A DNA stretch of 34,408 nt from Bacteroidaceae bacterium (GTDB lineage: Bacteria > Bacteroidota > Bacteroidia > Bacteroidales > Bacteroidaceae). The notes under the pieces were generated by a model. That model was given only the letters and a program-made list of their open reading frames with translations, was not told where the DNA came from and did no database searches. Made by a program: the position numbers and the translations under genes. Shown here in pieces: positions 18,291 through 27,644 of this stretch. How positions within the stretch are numbered: the stretch's first letter is position 1; the number at the start of each line of letters is the position of its first letter. Where the stretch lies: NCBI GenBank assembly GCA_024695315.1, contig JAILIJ010000166.1, positions 1 to 34,408 on the forward strand, in the 5' to 3' direction.

Positions 18291-18319
18291 CTCTTAAAAC
18301 GTATTAAGAAAAATAGACT

Positions 18320-19600
18320 TTATCCCAAGAAACTAAGTAAAACACCTGCCGCTACTGCAGAGCCAATTACACCGGCTACATTCGGTCCCATGGCATGCAT
18401 AAGAAGGAAATTACGTGAATCTGCCTGCTGACCTACAGTTTGACTTACACGTGCAGCCATCGGCACAGCGCTTACACCTGCAGATCCAATAAGCGGATTA
18501 ATCTTTTCCTTAAGAAATAAATTCATAAACTTTGCCAAAAGTACACCTCCTGCACTTCCACAACCAAAAGCTATGATACCTACACAGAGAATACTTATTG
18601 TCTGCAAATTCAAAAAAGCATCAGCAGAAGCTGTCGCTCCAACTGTAATTCCTAAGAAAATTACAACTATATTATTAAGTGCATTTTGAACCGTGTCACT
18701 CAATCGATCAACCACACAACTCTCTTTCATAAGGTTACCAAGCATCAAACAGCCAATCAATGGTGCTGCAGATGGTAAAACGAGAGATACAATTATGGCC
18801 ACAATAATTGGAAAAATAATCTTTTCTTTCTTGCTAACAGTACGAAGCTGACTCATCCTAATTTTACGCTCTTCCTCTGTAGTCAGAAATTTCATTATCG
18901 GAGGTTGGATAACTGGTACGAGTGCCATATAACTATAAGCGGCTACAGCTACAGGACCAAGCAGTTCTGGAGCCAACTTAGTAGTAAGAAATATGGCCGT
19001 AGGTCCATCTGCTCCACCAATAATACCTATAGAGGCAGCCTGAGCAGGTGTGAATCCAAGAAACTCCATCTGCATTACAATAAATGTTGCAAAGATACCA
19101 ATCTGTGCAGCTGCACCAAGTAAAAGGCTTTTCGGATTAGCAATCAGCGGTCCAAAGTCCGTCATTGCACCTACACCAATAAAGATAAGACAAGGATATA
19201 TTCCTCCCTTCACTCCAATATAGAGCCAGTCCAAAATACCACCTTCTGTAAGTATATGTCCATAGCTATGATAATATGGACTTTCAGGATTCAAGAAATC
19301 TCCATTCCATAGTTCCGTGTGATATAGATTGGCACCAGGAAGATTTGTAAGAATCATACCAAAAGCTATAGGAAGGAGCAAAAGTGGCTCATACTTCTTA
19401 TGAATTGCGAGGTATAGCAGAAGACATCCTATGGCTAGCATAACGATATTCTTCCAGCCATCACCTGTAAACAATGCCGTGAATCCCATTTCATTATAGA
19501 ACTTTTCAAGTCCCATGCTAAGATTAAACTCACTAGCCATTACAGGCGACGCAACCATCAGAAGTAAAGCTATCATAATATAATATTTGATATTCTTCAT
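18320..19600 (-). CDS. oadB: Sodium ion-translocating decarboxylase beta subunit (OadB/MmdB family)
   Basis: [49 protein letters not shown] motifs. ORF-track start at 19651; M18 (19600) gives [22 protein letters not shown] and avoids overlap with the upstream gene. Confidence 0.93.
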   Translation of the reverse strand: MKNIKYYIMIALLLMVASPVMASEFNLSMGLEKFYNEMGFTALFTGDGWKNIVMLAIGCLLLYLAIHKKYEPLLLLPIAFGMILTNLPGANLYHTELWNGDFLNPESPYYHSYGHILTEGGILDWLYIGVKGGIYPCLIFIGVGAMTDFGPLIANPKSLLLGAAAQIGIFATFIVMQMEFLGFTPAQAASIGIIGGADGPTAIFLTTKLAPELLGPVAVAAYSYMALVPVIQPPIMKFLTTEEERKIRMSQLRTVSKKEKIIFPIIVAIIVSLVLPSAAPLIGCLMLGNLMKESCVVDRLSDTVQNALNNIVVIFLGITVGATASADAFLNLQTISILCVGIIAFGCGSAGGVLLAKFMNLFLKEKINPLIGSAGVSAVPMAARVSQTVGQQADSRNFLLMHAMGPNVAGVIGSAVAAGVLLSFLG

Positions 19601-19643
19601 AGATTGTGTAATGTTAATGTATAAATCAAAAAAACTACCCCTA

Positions 19644-20348
19644 TTAAGCAAATTCTATAAGAGTCTGACCGTTTTGAACTTGATCGCCCACGGATACTAA
19701 AATAGCCTTTACTTCACCTGTAGTTTCTGCCGTAATACTATTTTCCATCTTCATGGCCTCAAGAAATACCACAGTATCACCAGCTTTGACTTTGTCACCT
19801 ACGTTGACAGCAATTTTTGTTATTTTTCCTGGCAATGGAGAAGTAACACCATTATTTCCTACCACAGGGGCTACTGGCTTTGACTCAGCAACTGGTGCTG
19901 GAGCAACAGGAGCTGGCTTTGGAGCTATTGTAGCTTCTGCAGCGACAAAATCGGCAACCATTTCTACAAGTAAATCTCCCTGATTAACATTCTGCCCTGG
20001 AGTTACAACGACATGCTGAACTGTTCCGTCGACATCAGAAACAATATCATTTGCCATCTTCATAGACTCAATTACAAGTAGCACATCTCCTCTCTTGACA
20101 TGCTGACCATCTGTGACGACAACTTTTGTGACAGTACCAGGAAGTTCGGAATTAACATTTGCTGGTCCACCCGTCTGTGCCTTTGGATTAGCAGGAGCAG
20201 CAACAGGTCTTGGTCCCTGAGCTTTCGTCTGTGGGATGTCCACCTCGTACGTCTGTCCATTAACAGTAACTTTGAGCAACTCAGGAGTCTGCTCTTCCAC
20301 GGCTACAGCATAATCCTGGTTTCCTATCTTAAATTTAAATTCTTTCAT
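19644..20348 (-). CDS. Biotin carboxyl carrier protein with two tandem biotinyl domains (decarboxylase gamma/biotin subunit)
   Basis: 234 aa; ESMKMAND (K97) and EAMKMENS (K200), each within a full PGxxxxxxVxxGxxVxxGxxxxxxExMKM domain, separated by a Pro/Ala linker. Confidence 0.93.
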   Translation of the reverse strand: MKEFKFKIGNQDYAVAVEEQTPELLKVTVNGQTYEVDIPQTKAQGPRPVAAPANPKAQTGGPANVNSELPGTVTKVVVTDGQHVKRGDVLLVIESMKMANDIVSDVDGTVQHVVVTPGQNVNQGDLLVEMVADFVAAEATIAPKPAPVAPAPVAESKPVAPVVGNNGVTSPLPGKITKIAVNVGDKVKAGDTVVFLEAMKMENSITAETTGEVKAILVSVGDQVQNGQTLIEFA

Positions 20349-20470
20349 TGTATTTTCTGTTTGAATGGTGAAAACATAAGCTTTCTACGCACTCTTCCAT
20401 TTTTGTTAAAAAAATAAATTGAGCAGACAACGTTATATGAAATCGCACTTAATCTGCTCTTTCAATCTAA

Positions 20471-20815
20471 CTATAGCCTCTCATTGAGTTCAGAATGCCA
20501 TGCAGAATTTGGATTAGGCTTAATAGTAAGGATACGGTTCTCTCTGTTGTTCTTCTCATAATAATATAGATATAGAGCAACAGCTACAGCAGCTTTTTCC
20601 TCATCACTTGCCTTATCAAAAGCTTTGGCTTGTTTCTTATCCTTATAATCAGCTTTTACATTTATGGCTTTCGCAGTAGTCTTTCGTCCCATAACACTAA
20701 AAATTTGCAAAACAAAAATTAGCAATATGAGAATCACAAAAACCACTCCAATTCCCATGCCTGTCATTAGCCATGATTGTGACCAATCTGTTTCTAATAA
20801 AATCATAAGCAACAT
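20471..20815 (-). CDS. OadG-like small membrane subunit of sodium-pumping decarboxylase
   Basis: 114 aa; one N-terminal TM helix (GMGIGVVFVILILLIFVLQIFSVMG) then charged tail; sits between mmdA and the biotin carrier gene. Confidence 0.75.
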   Translation of the reverse strand: MLLMILLETDWSQSWLMTGMGIGVVFVILILLIFVLQIFSVMGRKTTAKAINVKADYKDKKQAKAFDKASDEEKAAVAVALYLYYYEKNNRENRILTIKPNPNSAWHSELNERL

Positions 20816-20817
20816 AA

Positions 20818-22389
20818 TTAAAGTGGAATGTTACCATGCTTCTTAGCAGGATTTTTCATCTTCTTGTTCTCAAGCTGAGCAAGAGCGCGAATAATACGGA
20901 ATCGCGTGTTTCGAGGCTCAATAACATCATCAATATAGCCATACTTTGCTGCTTGATAAGGATTAGCAAAGAGTTTTGTATATTCGTCTTCCTTCTCCTT
21001 TATATAAGCCTTGGCCTCCTCAACCTTTCCTTCGTCCTTTAATGCTTTAGCCTCCTTTGCATATAATACTGAAGCTGCTCCACTTGCTCCCATCACTGCT
21101 ATCTCTGCAGAAGGCCAAGCGTAATTGATATCGCCACGAAGCTGTTTACATGACATCACGATATGTGAACCTCCATAGGACTTACGCAATGTGACAGTTA
21201 CCTTTGGCACAGTAGCTTCTCCATAAGCATATAGCAACTTTGCACCATGCAGAATAACAGCATTATATTCCTGAGCTGTACCTGGAAGGAATCCTGGTAC
21301 ATCAACCAAAGTTACTATTGGAATGTTGAAGGCATCACAGAATCTAACAAAACGAGCTCCCTTACGACTTGAGTTGCAGTCAAGAACTCCTGCCAACTGT
21401 TTTGGCTGATTTGCTACAATACCTACAGACTGTCCATTGAATCGTGCAAAACCGACAATAATATTCTTAGCATAATTAGGTTGTACCTCAAAGAAATCTC
21501 CATTATCTACAATACCTGCAATGACCTGATACATATCGTATGGCATATTAGGATTATCAGGTATAATATCATTAAGATAATCTTCCATACGACTAATAGG
21601 ATCAGTACATTCTATACGTGGAGTCTTTTCCAAATTATTTTGAGGAATAAAACTAATAAGTTTCTTTATCATCGAGATGGCTTCTTCTTCTGTTGGAGCT
21701 GTGAAATGTGTAACACCACTCTTTGTAGCATGTACACTTGCTCCTCCAAGCTGTTCCTGTGTGACCACTTCTCCAAGTACAGCCTTTACAGGTCCAGGTC
21801 CAGTAAGGAACATATATGAAGAATTCTCAACCATGAATGTAAAGTCAGTCAAAGCTGGAGAATAAACAGCTCCACCAGCACAAGGTCCCATGATAGCAGA
21901 AATTTGTGGTACCACTCCACTTGCCATAATATTACGTTGGAAGATTTCAGCATATCCTGCAAGAGCGTTAATACCTTCCTGAAGTCGTGCACCACCAGAG
22001 TCGTTGAGTCCAATACATGGTACACCAACCTTCATTGCCATATCCATGACTTTACATATCTTGCTTGCAAGCATCTCAGAAAGAGAACCTGCACTAACTG
22101 TGAAATCTTGAGCGAAGACATAGACAAGGCGTCCGTCAATAGTTCCAGAACCGGTTACAACACCATCTCCAAGATAGTGTTTTTTCTCCATTCCAAAATT
22201 AGTACAACGATGCTCAACAAACATATCCATTTCTTCAAAACTTCCTTCATCAAGAAGAAGAGCAATACGTTCACGCGCTGTAAGTTTTCCTTTTGCATGT
22301 TGTTTTTCAATGGCTTTTTCTCCGCCACCAATACGTGCCTTCTTACGGAGTTCAATCAACTCCTGTATTCTTTCTGTTTGTTTAGACAT
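20818..22389 (-). CDS. mmdA: Methylmalonyl-CoA decarboxylase alpha subunit / acyl-CoA carboxyltransferase
   Basis: 523 aa; carboxyltransferase family ([39 protein letters not shown]). Confidence 0.92.
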   Translation of the reverse strand: MSKQTERIQELIELRKKARIGGGEKAIEKQHAKGKLTARERIALLLDEGSFEEMDMFVEHRCTNFGMEKKHYLGDGVVTGSGTIDGRLVYVFAQDFTVSAGSLSEMLASKICKVMDMAMKVGVPCIGLNDSGGARLQEGINALAGYAEIFQRNIMASGVVPQISAIMGPCAGGAVYSPALTDFTFMVENSSYMFLTGPGPVKAVLGEVVTQEQLGGASVHATKSGVTHFTAPTEEEAISMIKKLISFIPQNNLEKTPRIECTDPISRMEDYLNDIIPDNPNMPYDMYQVIAGIVDNGDFFEVQPNYAKNIIVGFARFNGQSVGIVANQPKQLAGVLDCNSSRKGARFVRFCDAFNIPIVTLVDVPGFLPGTAQEYNAVILHGAKLLYAYGEATVPKVTVTLRKSYGGSHIVMSCKQLRGDINYAWPSAEIAVMGASGAASVLYAKEAKALKDEGKVEEAKAYIKEKEDEYTKLFANPYQAAKYGYIDDVIEPRNTRFRIIRALAQLENKKMKNPAKKHGNIPL

Positions 22390-22482
22390 TAGATTATACG
22401 GTTTTATGTATTATAAATTGAAAAAATCTATATATACAATATATGATTATAAATCTTTTGTACTCAAAAAAGAGAACATTTC

Positions 22483-22893
22483 TTATTTTTGAGGTTCGCA
22501 AAGCTCAGTAAGAATACCTGCTGTTGTCTTTGGATGCAAAAATCCTATATTCATTTTCTCTGCACCAGGTCGTGGAGTTTTATCAATAAGACGAACGCCC
22601 TTACCTTCTGCTTCCACAAGTGCCTCTGCCACACCATCTTCAACAGCGAAAGCTACATGATGAACACCCTTTCCACCATTAGCGAGCCACTTTGCGACAG
22701 CACTTTCTTCTGATGTTGGTTCAAGTAGTTCCAACTTAACCTCACCGACTTTCAAGAAAGCTGTTTTTACCTTTTGGTCAGCAACTTCTTCTACTGCATA
22801 ACACTTAAGTCCAAGTACATTTTCAAAAAAAGGAAGTACCTCATCAATACTTTTAACACCAATGCCAAGGTGATCAATTCGTGAAATTTTCAT
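22483..22893 (-). CDS. mce: Methylmalonyl-CoA epimerase
   Basis: 136 aa; glyoxalase/VOC fold (IDHLGIGVKSIDE, HHVAFAVED, GxLTELCEP), adjacent to mmdA. Confidence 0.93.
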   Translation of the reverse strand: MKISRIDHLGIGVKSIDEVLPFFENVLGLKCYAVEEVADQKVKTAFLKVGEVKLELLEPTSEESAVAKWLANGGKGVHHVAFAVEDGVAEALVEAEGKGVRLIDKTPRPGAEKMNIGFLHPKTTAGILTELCEPQK

Positions 22894-23140
22894 ACGATTT
22901 AATGTTTTAGATATTAGTTGTAAATTATAATAAACACTTTAATGTGAAAACAACACACATATAAGAATGGATGTGTTTCACAAAACACTCAACATAGAGT
23001 TAAATCAAAACACTTGAATAGTTTGTAAAAAATAAAACACCGACTCTCACAAGTCAACTGCACATCTTTCACGGTATTTTTAGCAAATATAGGTTTTCTT
23101 AAAATAATAAAAAAAATATTTCGTACTTTTTTTCACTTTT

Positions 23141-23761
23141 TTATTTCACCCTTCCTCCAGCGTACCAATGTTTGTTCCAATACGCATCATTCAAACTGCT
23201 AACAATTACACCTTTGGATGAACTTGCATGGATAAATTTATCACCTTTCAAAAATATGCCAGAATGCCCAATACGCCTTCCAGAATTATCAGTTGTAAAA
23301 AATACGAGGTCACCTTGTTTCAAAGATGAACGACTAATTTTAGAACAATACTTAGAAAACAAATCTGCGCTACTACATCTAGAGATATGATTTCCATATA
23401 CTCTAGTATAAATTGCATAGACCAAACCAGAACAATCCACACCTTTTCGGTCAGCTCCTCCAGCTCTATATCTAACGCCTACCCATGAAGCAGACTCCGT
23501 CATTAGTTTTGAATTATCTGAAGCAGTTATACTTATTCCTAATTTACTACTTGCTTGTGACATATCAGCACGACTAGTCTTGCTCTTTGATGAGTCAGCA
23601 GATGACTTCGAAGAAGTAGTAACTGGAGTGAATTTCCATCCAGCCGAAGTTCCTTTATTATTCGACATTTTATTTCTTCCTGGAATAGAAGAAAAATTGT
23701 ATTTGTTAGTCGAACAAGACGTCAAAAACAGTATAAAAAATAAGTATAATAATTTCTTCAT
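23141..23761 (-). CDS. NlpC/P60 family lipoprotein, putative peptidoglycan endopeptidase
   Basis: 206 aa; lipobox LTSC; catalytic DCSGLVY, GHSGIF, HASSSKGV. Confidence 0.92.
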   Translation of the reverse strand: MKKLLYLFFILFLTSCSTNKYNFSSIPGRNKMSNNKGTSAGWKFTPVTTSSKSSADSSKSKTSRADMSQASSKLGISITASDNSKLMTESASWVGVRYRAGGADRKGVDCSGLVYAIYTRVYGNHISRCSSADLFSKYCSKISRSSLKQGDLVFFTTDNSGRRIGHSGIFLKGDKFIHASSSKGVIVSSLNDAYWNKHWYAGGRVK

Positions 23762-24477
23762 TACTCCTTTACGTTCTCTATAAAATAATTTTCAATTTCG
23801 TGAGTCAAATCGGCATGCGTGCTCTTATCATAATCCTTTATCACTTTTCCATGTTCCAATAAGGTTACACGAGTACAGATGTCAATAGTATGAGTAAGAT
23901 TGTGAGAACTAACGATTACTGTTGCTCCTGTAGCCTTATTATAGTTTTCTATGACGTGCTTCATTGCCAACTGTGAAGTAGGATCGAGGAAATTGAAAGG
24001 TTCATCCAAAATTAATAACTTAGGATTAGTAAGCATAGCAGCGATAATACCCACCTTTTGCTTATTTCCCATAGAAAGATTACGAATAAGCGTATTTTGA
24101 CCTAAAACCTCACCATTCATAAATCCTTCAAAAGACTTCAATCTCTCATCCAATTCATCCTTAGACATACTTGTTATTTTAGCAATAAAACTAAAATACT
24201 CATCTGGAGTCAAATAGTCAATTAAGAACCCACTATCCACATACGCTCCAGTAAATTCTTTCCAGTCTTCACTTTCTGCAGGATTTGTTCCGTCAATAGA
24301 AACAACTCCACAATCTGGTTTTATAAGGTCAAGAATAACTCTAAACATAGTAGTCTTACCGGCTCCATTATTACCGACAAGTCCAATAACCTCGCCTTCA
24401 TTGACTATATAATTATCAACGTCCAAAGCTACCTTATCTCCAAAAGACTTCTTTATATTTGAAAGTTCTAACTTCAT
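23761..24477 (-). CDS. ABC transporter ATP-binding protein
   Basis: 238 aa; GNNGAGKTT, LSMGNKQKVG, LLILDEPFNFLDP. Confidence 0.92.
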   Translation of the reverse strand: MKLELSNIKKSFGDKVALDVDNYIVNEGEVIGLVGNNGAGKTTMFRVILDLIKPDCGVVSIDGTNPAESEDWKEFTGAYVDSGFLIDYLTPDEYFSFIAKITSMSKDELDERLKSFEGFMNGEVLGQNTLIRNLSMGNKQKVGIIAAMLTNPKLLILDEPFNFLDPTSQLAMKHVIENYNKATGATVIVSSHNLTHTIDICTRVTLLEHGKVIKDYDKSTHADLTHEIENYFIENVKE

Positions 24478-24483
24478 AACTTA

Positions 24484-26070
24484 TTAATTATTTCTACTGT
24501 TTCTAAAACCATCCATATTCTCATATCTTCTTGCCATAAAACGCTTGTAAATGTTACGCAACCATATAGGTTCAAGAAGAACACCAACAAGACCTATTGC
24601 AGCCATGGCATAAGAAGCCCAATCCGTCAAAAGCACCATAAGAGCATACATAATTATCATAGGTCCAAAAAGTGCAATCATAGACACTATCATCTGGGTT
24701 TTACTATTAGACCTTGCTTTCGTGAGCTTTGCATTCAATGGAATTGTATTTTTATTATATACAGCCATCTGCATGAGGCATGGCAACACTACACCTGCTG
24801 TAAATAGAAGACACCCAACAGACTCCATAAAAGAATTCTTTCCTTGAATAATTGGAATCATAAATATCAAGAAAGGAATTATCATCATAAACAAATTAAA
24901 ATAATATTTTGCTTTTAAAAGAGATAATACCGATTCTTTTCGTGACATAAGTCCGTCTATATAGTTACCTTCCGCACACATGACTCCAGTTAATGTTATT
25001 ACAGACAATGCACAATAGCAATACATACTAATATATGCTTTCATAAATAGCATATCGTCATATATCGGAGTAAATGCAAAGATACAAGTCAGCATTATAG
25101 TGCATACTAATCCAGATAAGAAGGATTGGCGTATGACATTATTTCGCATTATAGACTTAATATCTAATTTGATATACTCACCTACAATTCCGAAGCGGTT
25201 TAAGAATGCCATTTCACGTGACTTCACCTTAGCCGCCTGCACTTCTGCAATCTCTCGATAAACAGAACGTATCTGTATAAAATAATTGACTGAATAGAGT
25301 GCACCAATAGCAACTATTGGTATTACGTACGCTATAGGATTCAGTTCTAAAGCCCATCGTCCCACTTTCAAACAGGTCCAAAATACTGGTTGCGTATTAT
25401 CGTCCCCGAGAATCAATTTTGTATATTCGTCATCAAAGATTCCTAAATAAATAAAAACGGCATATAAAACAACAGGGATGATAATAAATAGCATATTACG
25501 ATTAAGTAATGTTCTCCACAAAAGATACCAATAGCTATTTGCTACAAAAATAAGCCATAATGCTATACACCATCCAATAAAACCACAGAATCCATAAAAG
25601 TGTAGAAGACTAAAGAATCCAAATGGAACAAAGAAGAACAACCATATAATATTGAAAATAGATGTACCTCTTCTTACCAGGAAAATATTTATGAGGAAAG
25701 AAGATGAAATTGGCATTAGCTTGAACTGTTTTACTTCTTGCGCTGGTGTGTCAACAAGAAACATTCTTAAAAAGAAATCACATGTCAAGAAAAATACCAA
25801 ACCACCATTTATAATATCAAACATCTCAGTAGCCCCATCATCTACATTTCCGAGCAAAACACCGAAGAAAATCAGATAACAAGCCCAAAAAGCAAAACCA
25901 AGATATCCCAACCATTTCATTGCCCTGTTTTGTTCAAACATAGGATGACGTCGTTCGGAAACATTCTTACATTTATTTATGAGACGATACAATTTCCATT
26001 TATAAAGTGGAGAAGAATATGTATTTAATTTCTTATCCAGATTAAAAGGTGAAGAGATATATTTTTCCAT
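24484..26070 (-). CDS. ABC transporter permease-like multi-pass membrane protein (possibly DUF5687-like)
   Basis: 528 aa with many hydrophobic segments; directly upstream of the ATPase; family assignment from memory of Bacteroidetes ABC pairs. Confidence 0.75.
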   Translation of the reverse strand: MEKYISSPFNLDKKLNTYSSPLYKWKLYRLINKCKNVSERRHPMFEQNRAMKWLGYLGFAFWACYLIFFGVLLGNVDDGATEMFDIINGGLVFFLTCDFFLRMFLVDTPAQEVKQFKLMPISSSFLINIFLVRRGTSIFNIIWLFFFVPFGFFSLLHFYGFCGFIGWCIALWLIFVANSYWYLLWRTLLNRNMLFIIIPVVLYAVFIYLGIFDDEYTKLILGDDNTQPVFWTCLKVGRWALELNPIAYVIPIVAIGALYSVNYFIQIRSVYREIAEVQAAKVKSREMAFLNRFGIVGEYIKLDIKSIMRNNVIRQSFLSGLVCTIMLTCIFAFTPIYDDMLFMKAYISMYCYCALSVITLTGVMCAEGNYIDGLMSRKESVLSLLKAKYYFNLFMMIIPFLIFMIPIIQGKNSFMESVGCLLFTAGVVLPCLMQMAVYNKNTIPLNAKLTKARSNSKTQMIVSMIALFGPMIIMYALMVLLTDWASYAMAAIGLVGVLLEPIWLRNIYKRFMARRYENMDGFRNSRNN

Positions 26071-26072
26071 TA

Positions 26073-27011
26073 TTATAGATTATTGTCTTGAAGATATTTT
26101 TCTGCTTCCATAGCAGCCTTACATCCGCTACCCGCAGCAACAATGGCCTGACGATAAATAGGGTCTGCAACATCTCCAGCCGCAAACACTCCAGGAACAT
26201 TTGTACATGGAGTTGCATCCTTAGTTACAATATATCCCATCTCATCAGTTTCTACCCATGGCTTGAAAATATCTGAATTAGGTTTATGTCCAATAGCCAA
26301 GAAGAATCCATCAATAGGCAAATCATAATGGCGCTCGTCTGCCTCACCCTTACGATGAACGAGATGTGCTCCTTCTACCCCATTATCTCCATATAATCCT
26401 TCTGTATTTGTTTCGAAAAGAACTTCAATTTTAGGATTATTCATAACCCTATCCTGCATAATCTTACTTGCACGCAAGAATGGTTTACGTACAATAAGAT
26501 AAACCTTATTAGCAAGTCCAGCAAGGTATTGAGCTTCACCACAAGCTGTATCTCCACCACCAACGACGGCAACAACTTTTTTACGATAGAAGAATCCATC
26601 ACATGTAGCACAAGCACTCACTCCTTGTCCCATATATTTCTTTTCATCAGACAATCCCAGGAACTTAGCACTTGCACCGGTAGATATTATTACTGTGTCA
26701 GCCTCTACCTCACTATTATCATCAAAAGTGAAATGATAAGGTGCCTTGCTCAAATCTGCTTTAACACAAATATTACTACGTACATCTACACCAAACTTAT
26801 CAACCTGCTGACGCATAAGATCCATTAATTCAGGACCAGAAATCTCCTCTGGATGTCCAGGGAAATTCTCTATAGCATCAGTAATAGTCAACTGTCCTCC
26901 TGGCTGTATTCCTTCATAAAGCACAGGACTAAGGTTTGCGCGACTTGCGTATATGGCAGCAGTATAGCCTGCAGGCCCAGAACCAATAATTAAGCATCTA
27001 ACATGTTCCAT
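26073..27011 (-). CDS. trxB: Thioredoxin-disulfide reductase
   Basis: 312 aa; GSGPAGYTAAIYASRA, redox CATCDG, GGGDTA, VFAAGDV. Confidence 0.96.
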   Translation of the reverse strand: MEHVRCLIIGSGPAGYTAAIYASRANLSPVLYEGIQPGGQLTITDAIENFPGHPEEISGPELMDLMRQQVDKFGVDVRSNICVKADLSKAPYHFTFDDNSEVEADTVIISTGASAKFLGLSDEKKYMGQGVSACATCDGFFYRKKVVAVVGGGDTACGEAQYLAGLANKVYLIVRKPFLRASKIMQDRVMNNPKIEVLFETNTEGLYGDNGVEGAHLVHRKGEADERHYDLPIDGFFLAIGHKPNSDIFKPWVETDEMGYIVTKDATPCTNVPGVFAAGDVADPIYRQAIVAAGSGCKAAMEAEKYLQDNNL

Positions 27012-27016
27012 AATAT

Positions 27017-27637
27017 TCAGCGTAAATCTACAATTTCAACGTTAGGATATTTATTTTTATTAAACTTGAATATAGAATCAGAAAACTTCTGATTTTTCTT
27101 CAAAGATTTCACACTTATCTCAGTAACAGCCTTTGAACCAGTAGTCTTAATGTAAGAAGGCTGATAGCTCTTTTTATTTATTCGAACAGAAATATGAGAA
27201 AAAGTTGAGCCTTTTTGTCCAGTAAGTATTACTTCATACTCATTAGCCGACGATTTTCCCATTTCACATTTATACCCATTCTTATACAAAGACAAGAAAG
27301 AATAAGGATTCATACGTGCAATTTCTGCAGCAGAAGGGTTAGTAACATTAACCTCATCGTTTGCTGCCACATAGTGCCACATAGTTTTTCCGTCAAACCA
27401 AGATGTTACCGCATCGGTAGAACATTTGAATTTCTTTCCGGAAACATATAAAGTACCATTCATATCATTACCATTAACTGCCAAAACAAAGTCCGCTTTA
27501 ATATTACCTGCTGACTTAAACCTTGCCGCAGCCTTGTCTAAAATCCCCTTGGCATTCTCTGCATGCAAAGACTCCACAGATAATAGGCAGAATATAGTAG
27601 ACAGAATAAATAATAATTTCTTCATATTACCTTTCAA
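27017..27637 (-). CDS. LolA-like outer membrane lipoprotein carrier protein
   Basis: 206 aa; signal peptide MKKLLFILSTIFCLLSVESLHA; GTLYVSGKKFKC, WFDGKTMWHY; position next to ftsK as in other Bacteroidales. Confidence 0.8.
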   Translation of the reverse strand: MKGNMKKLLFILSTIFCLLSVESLHAENAKGILDKAAARFKSAGNIKADFVLAVNGNDMNGTLYVSGKKFKCSTDAVTSWFDGKTMWHYVAANDEVNVTNPSAAEIARMNPYSFLSLYKNGYKCEMGKSSANEYEVILTGQKGSTFSHISVRINKKSYQPSYIKTTGSKAVTEISVKSLKKNQKFSDSIFKFNKNKYPNVEIVDLR

Positions 27638-27644
27638 TTAAGAA

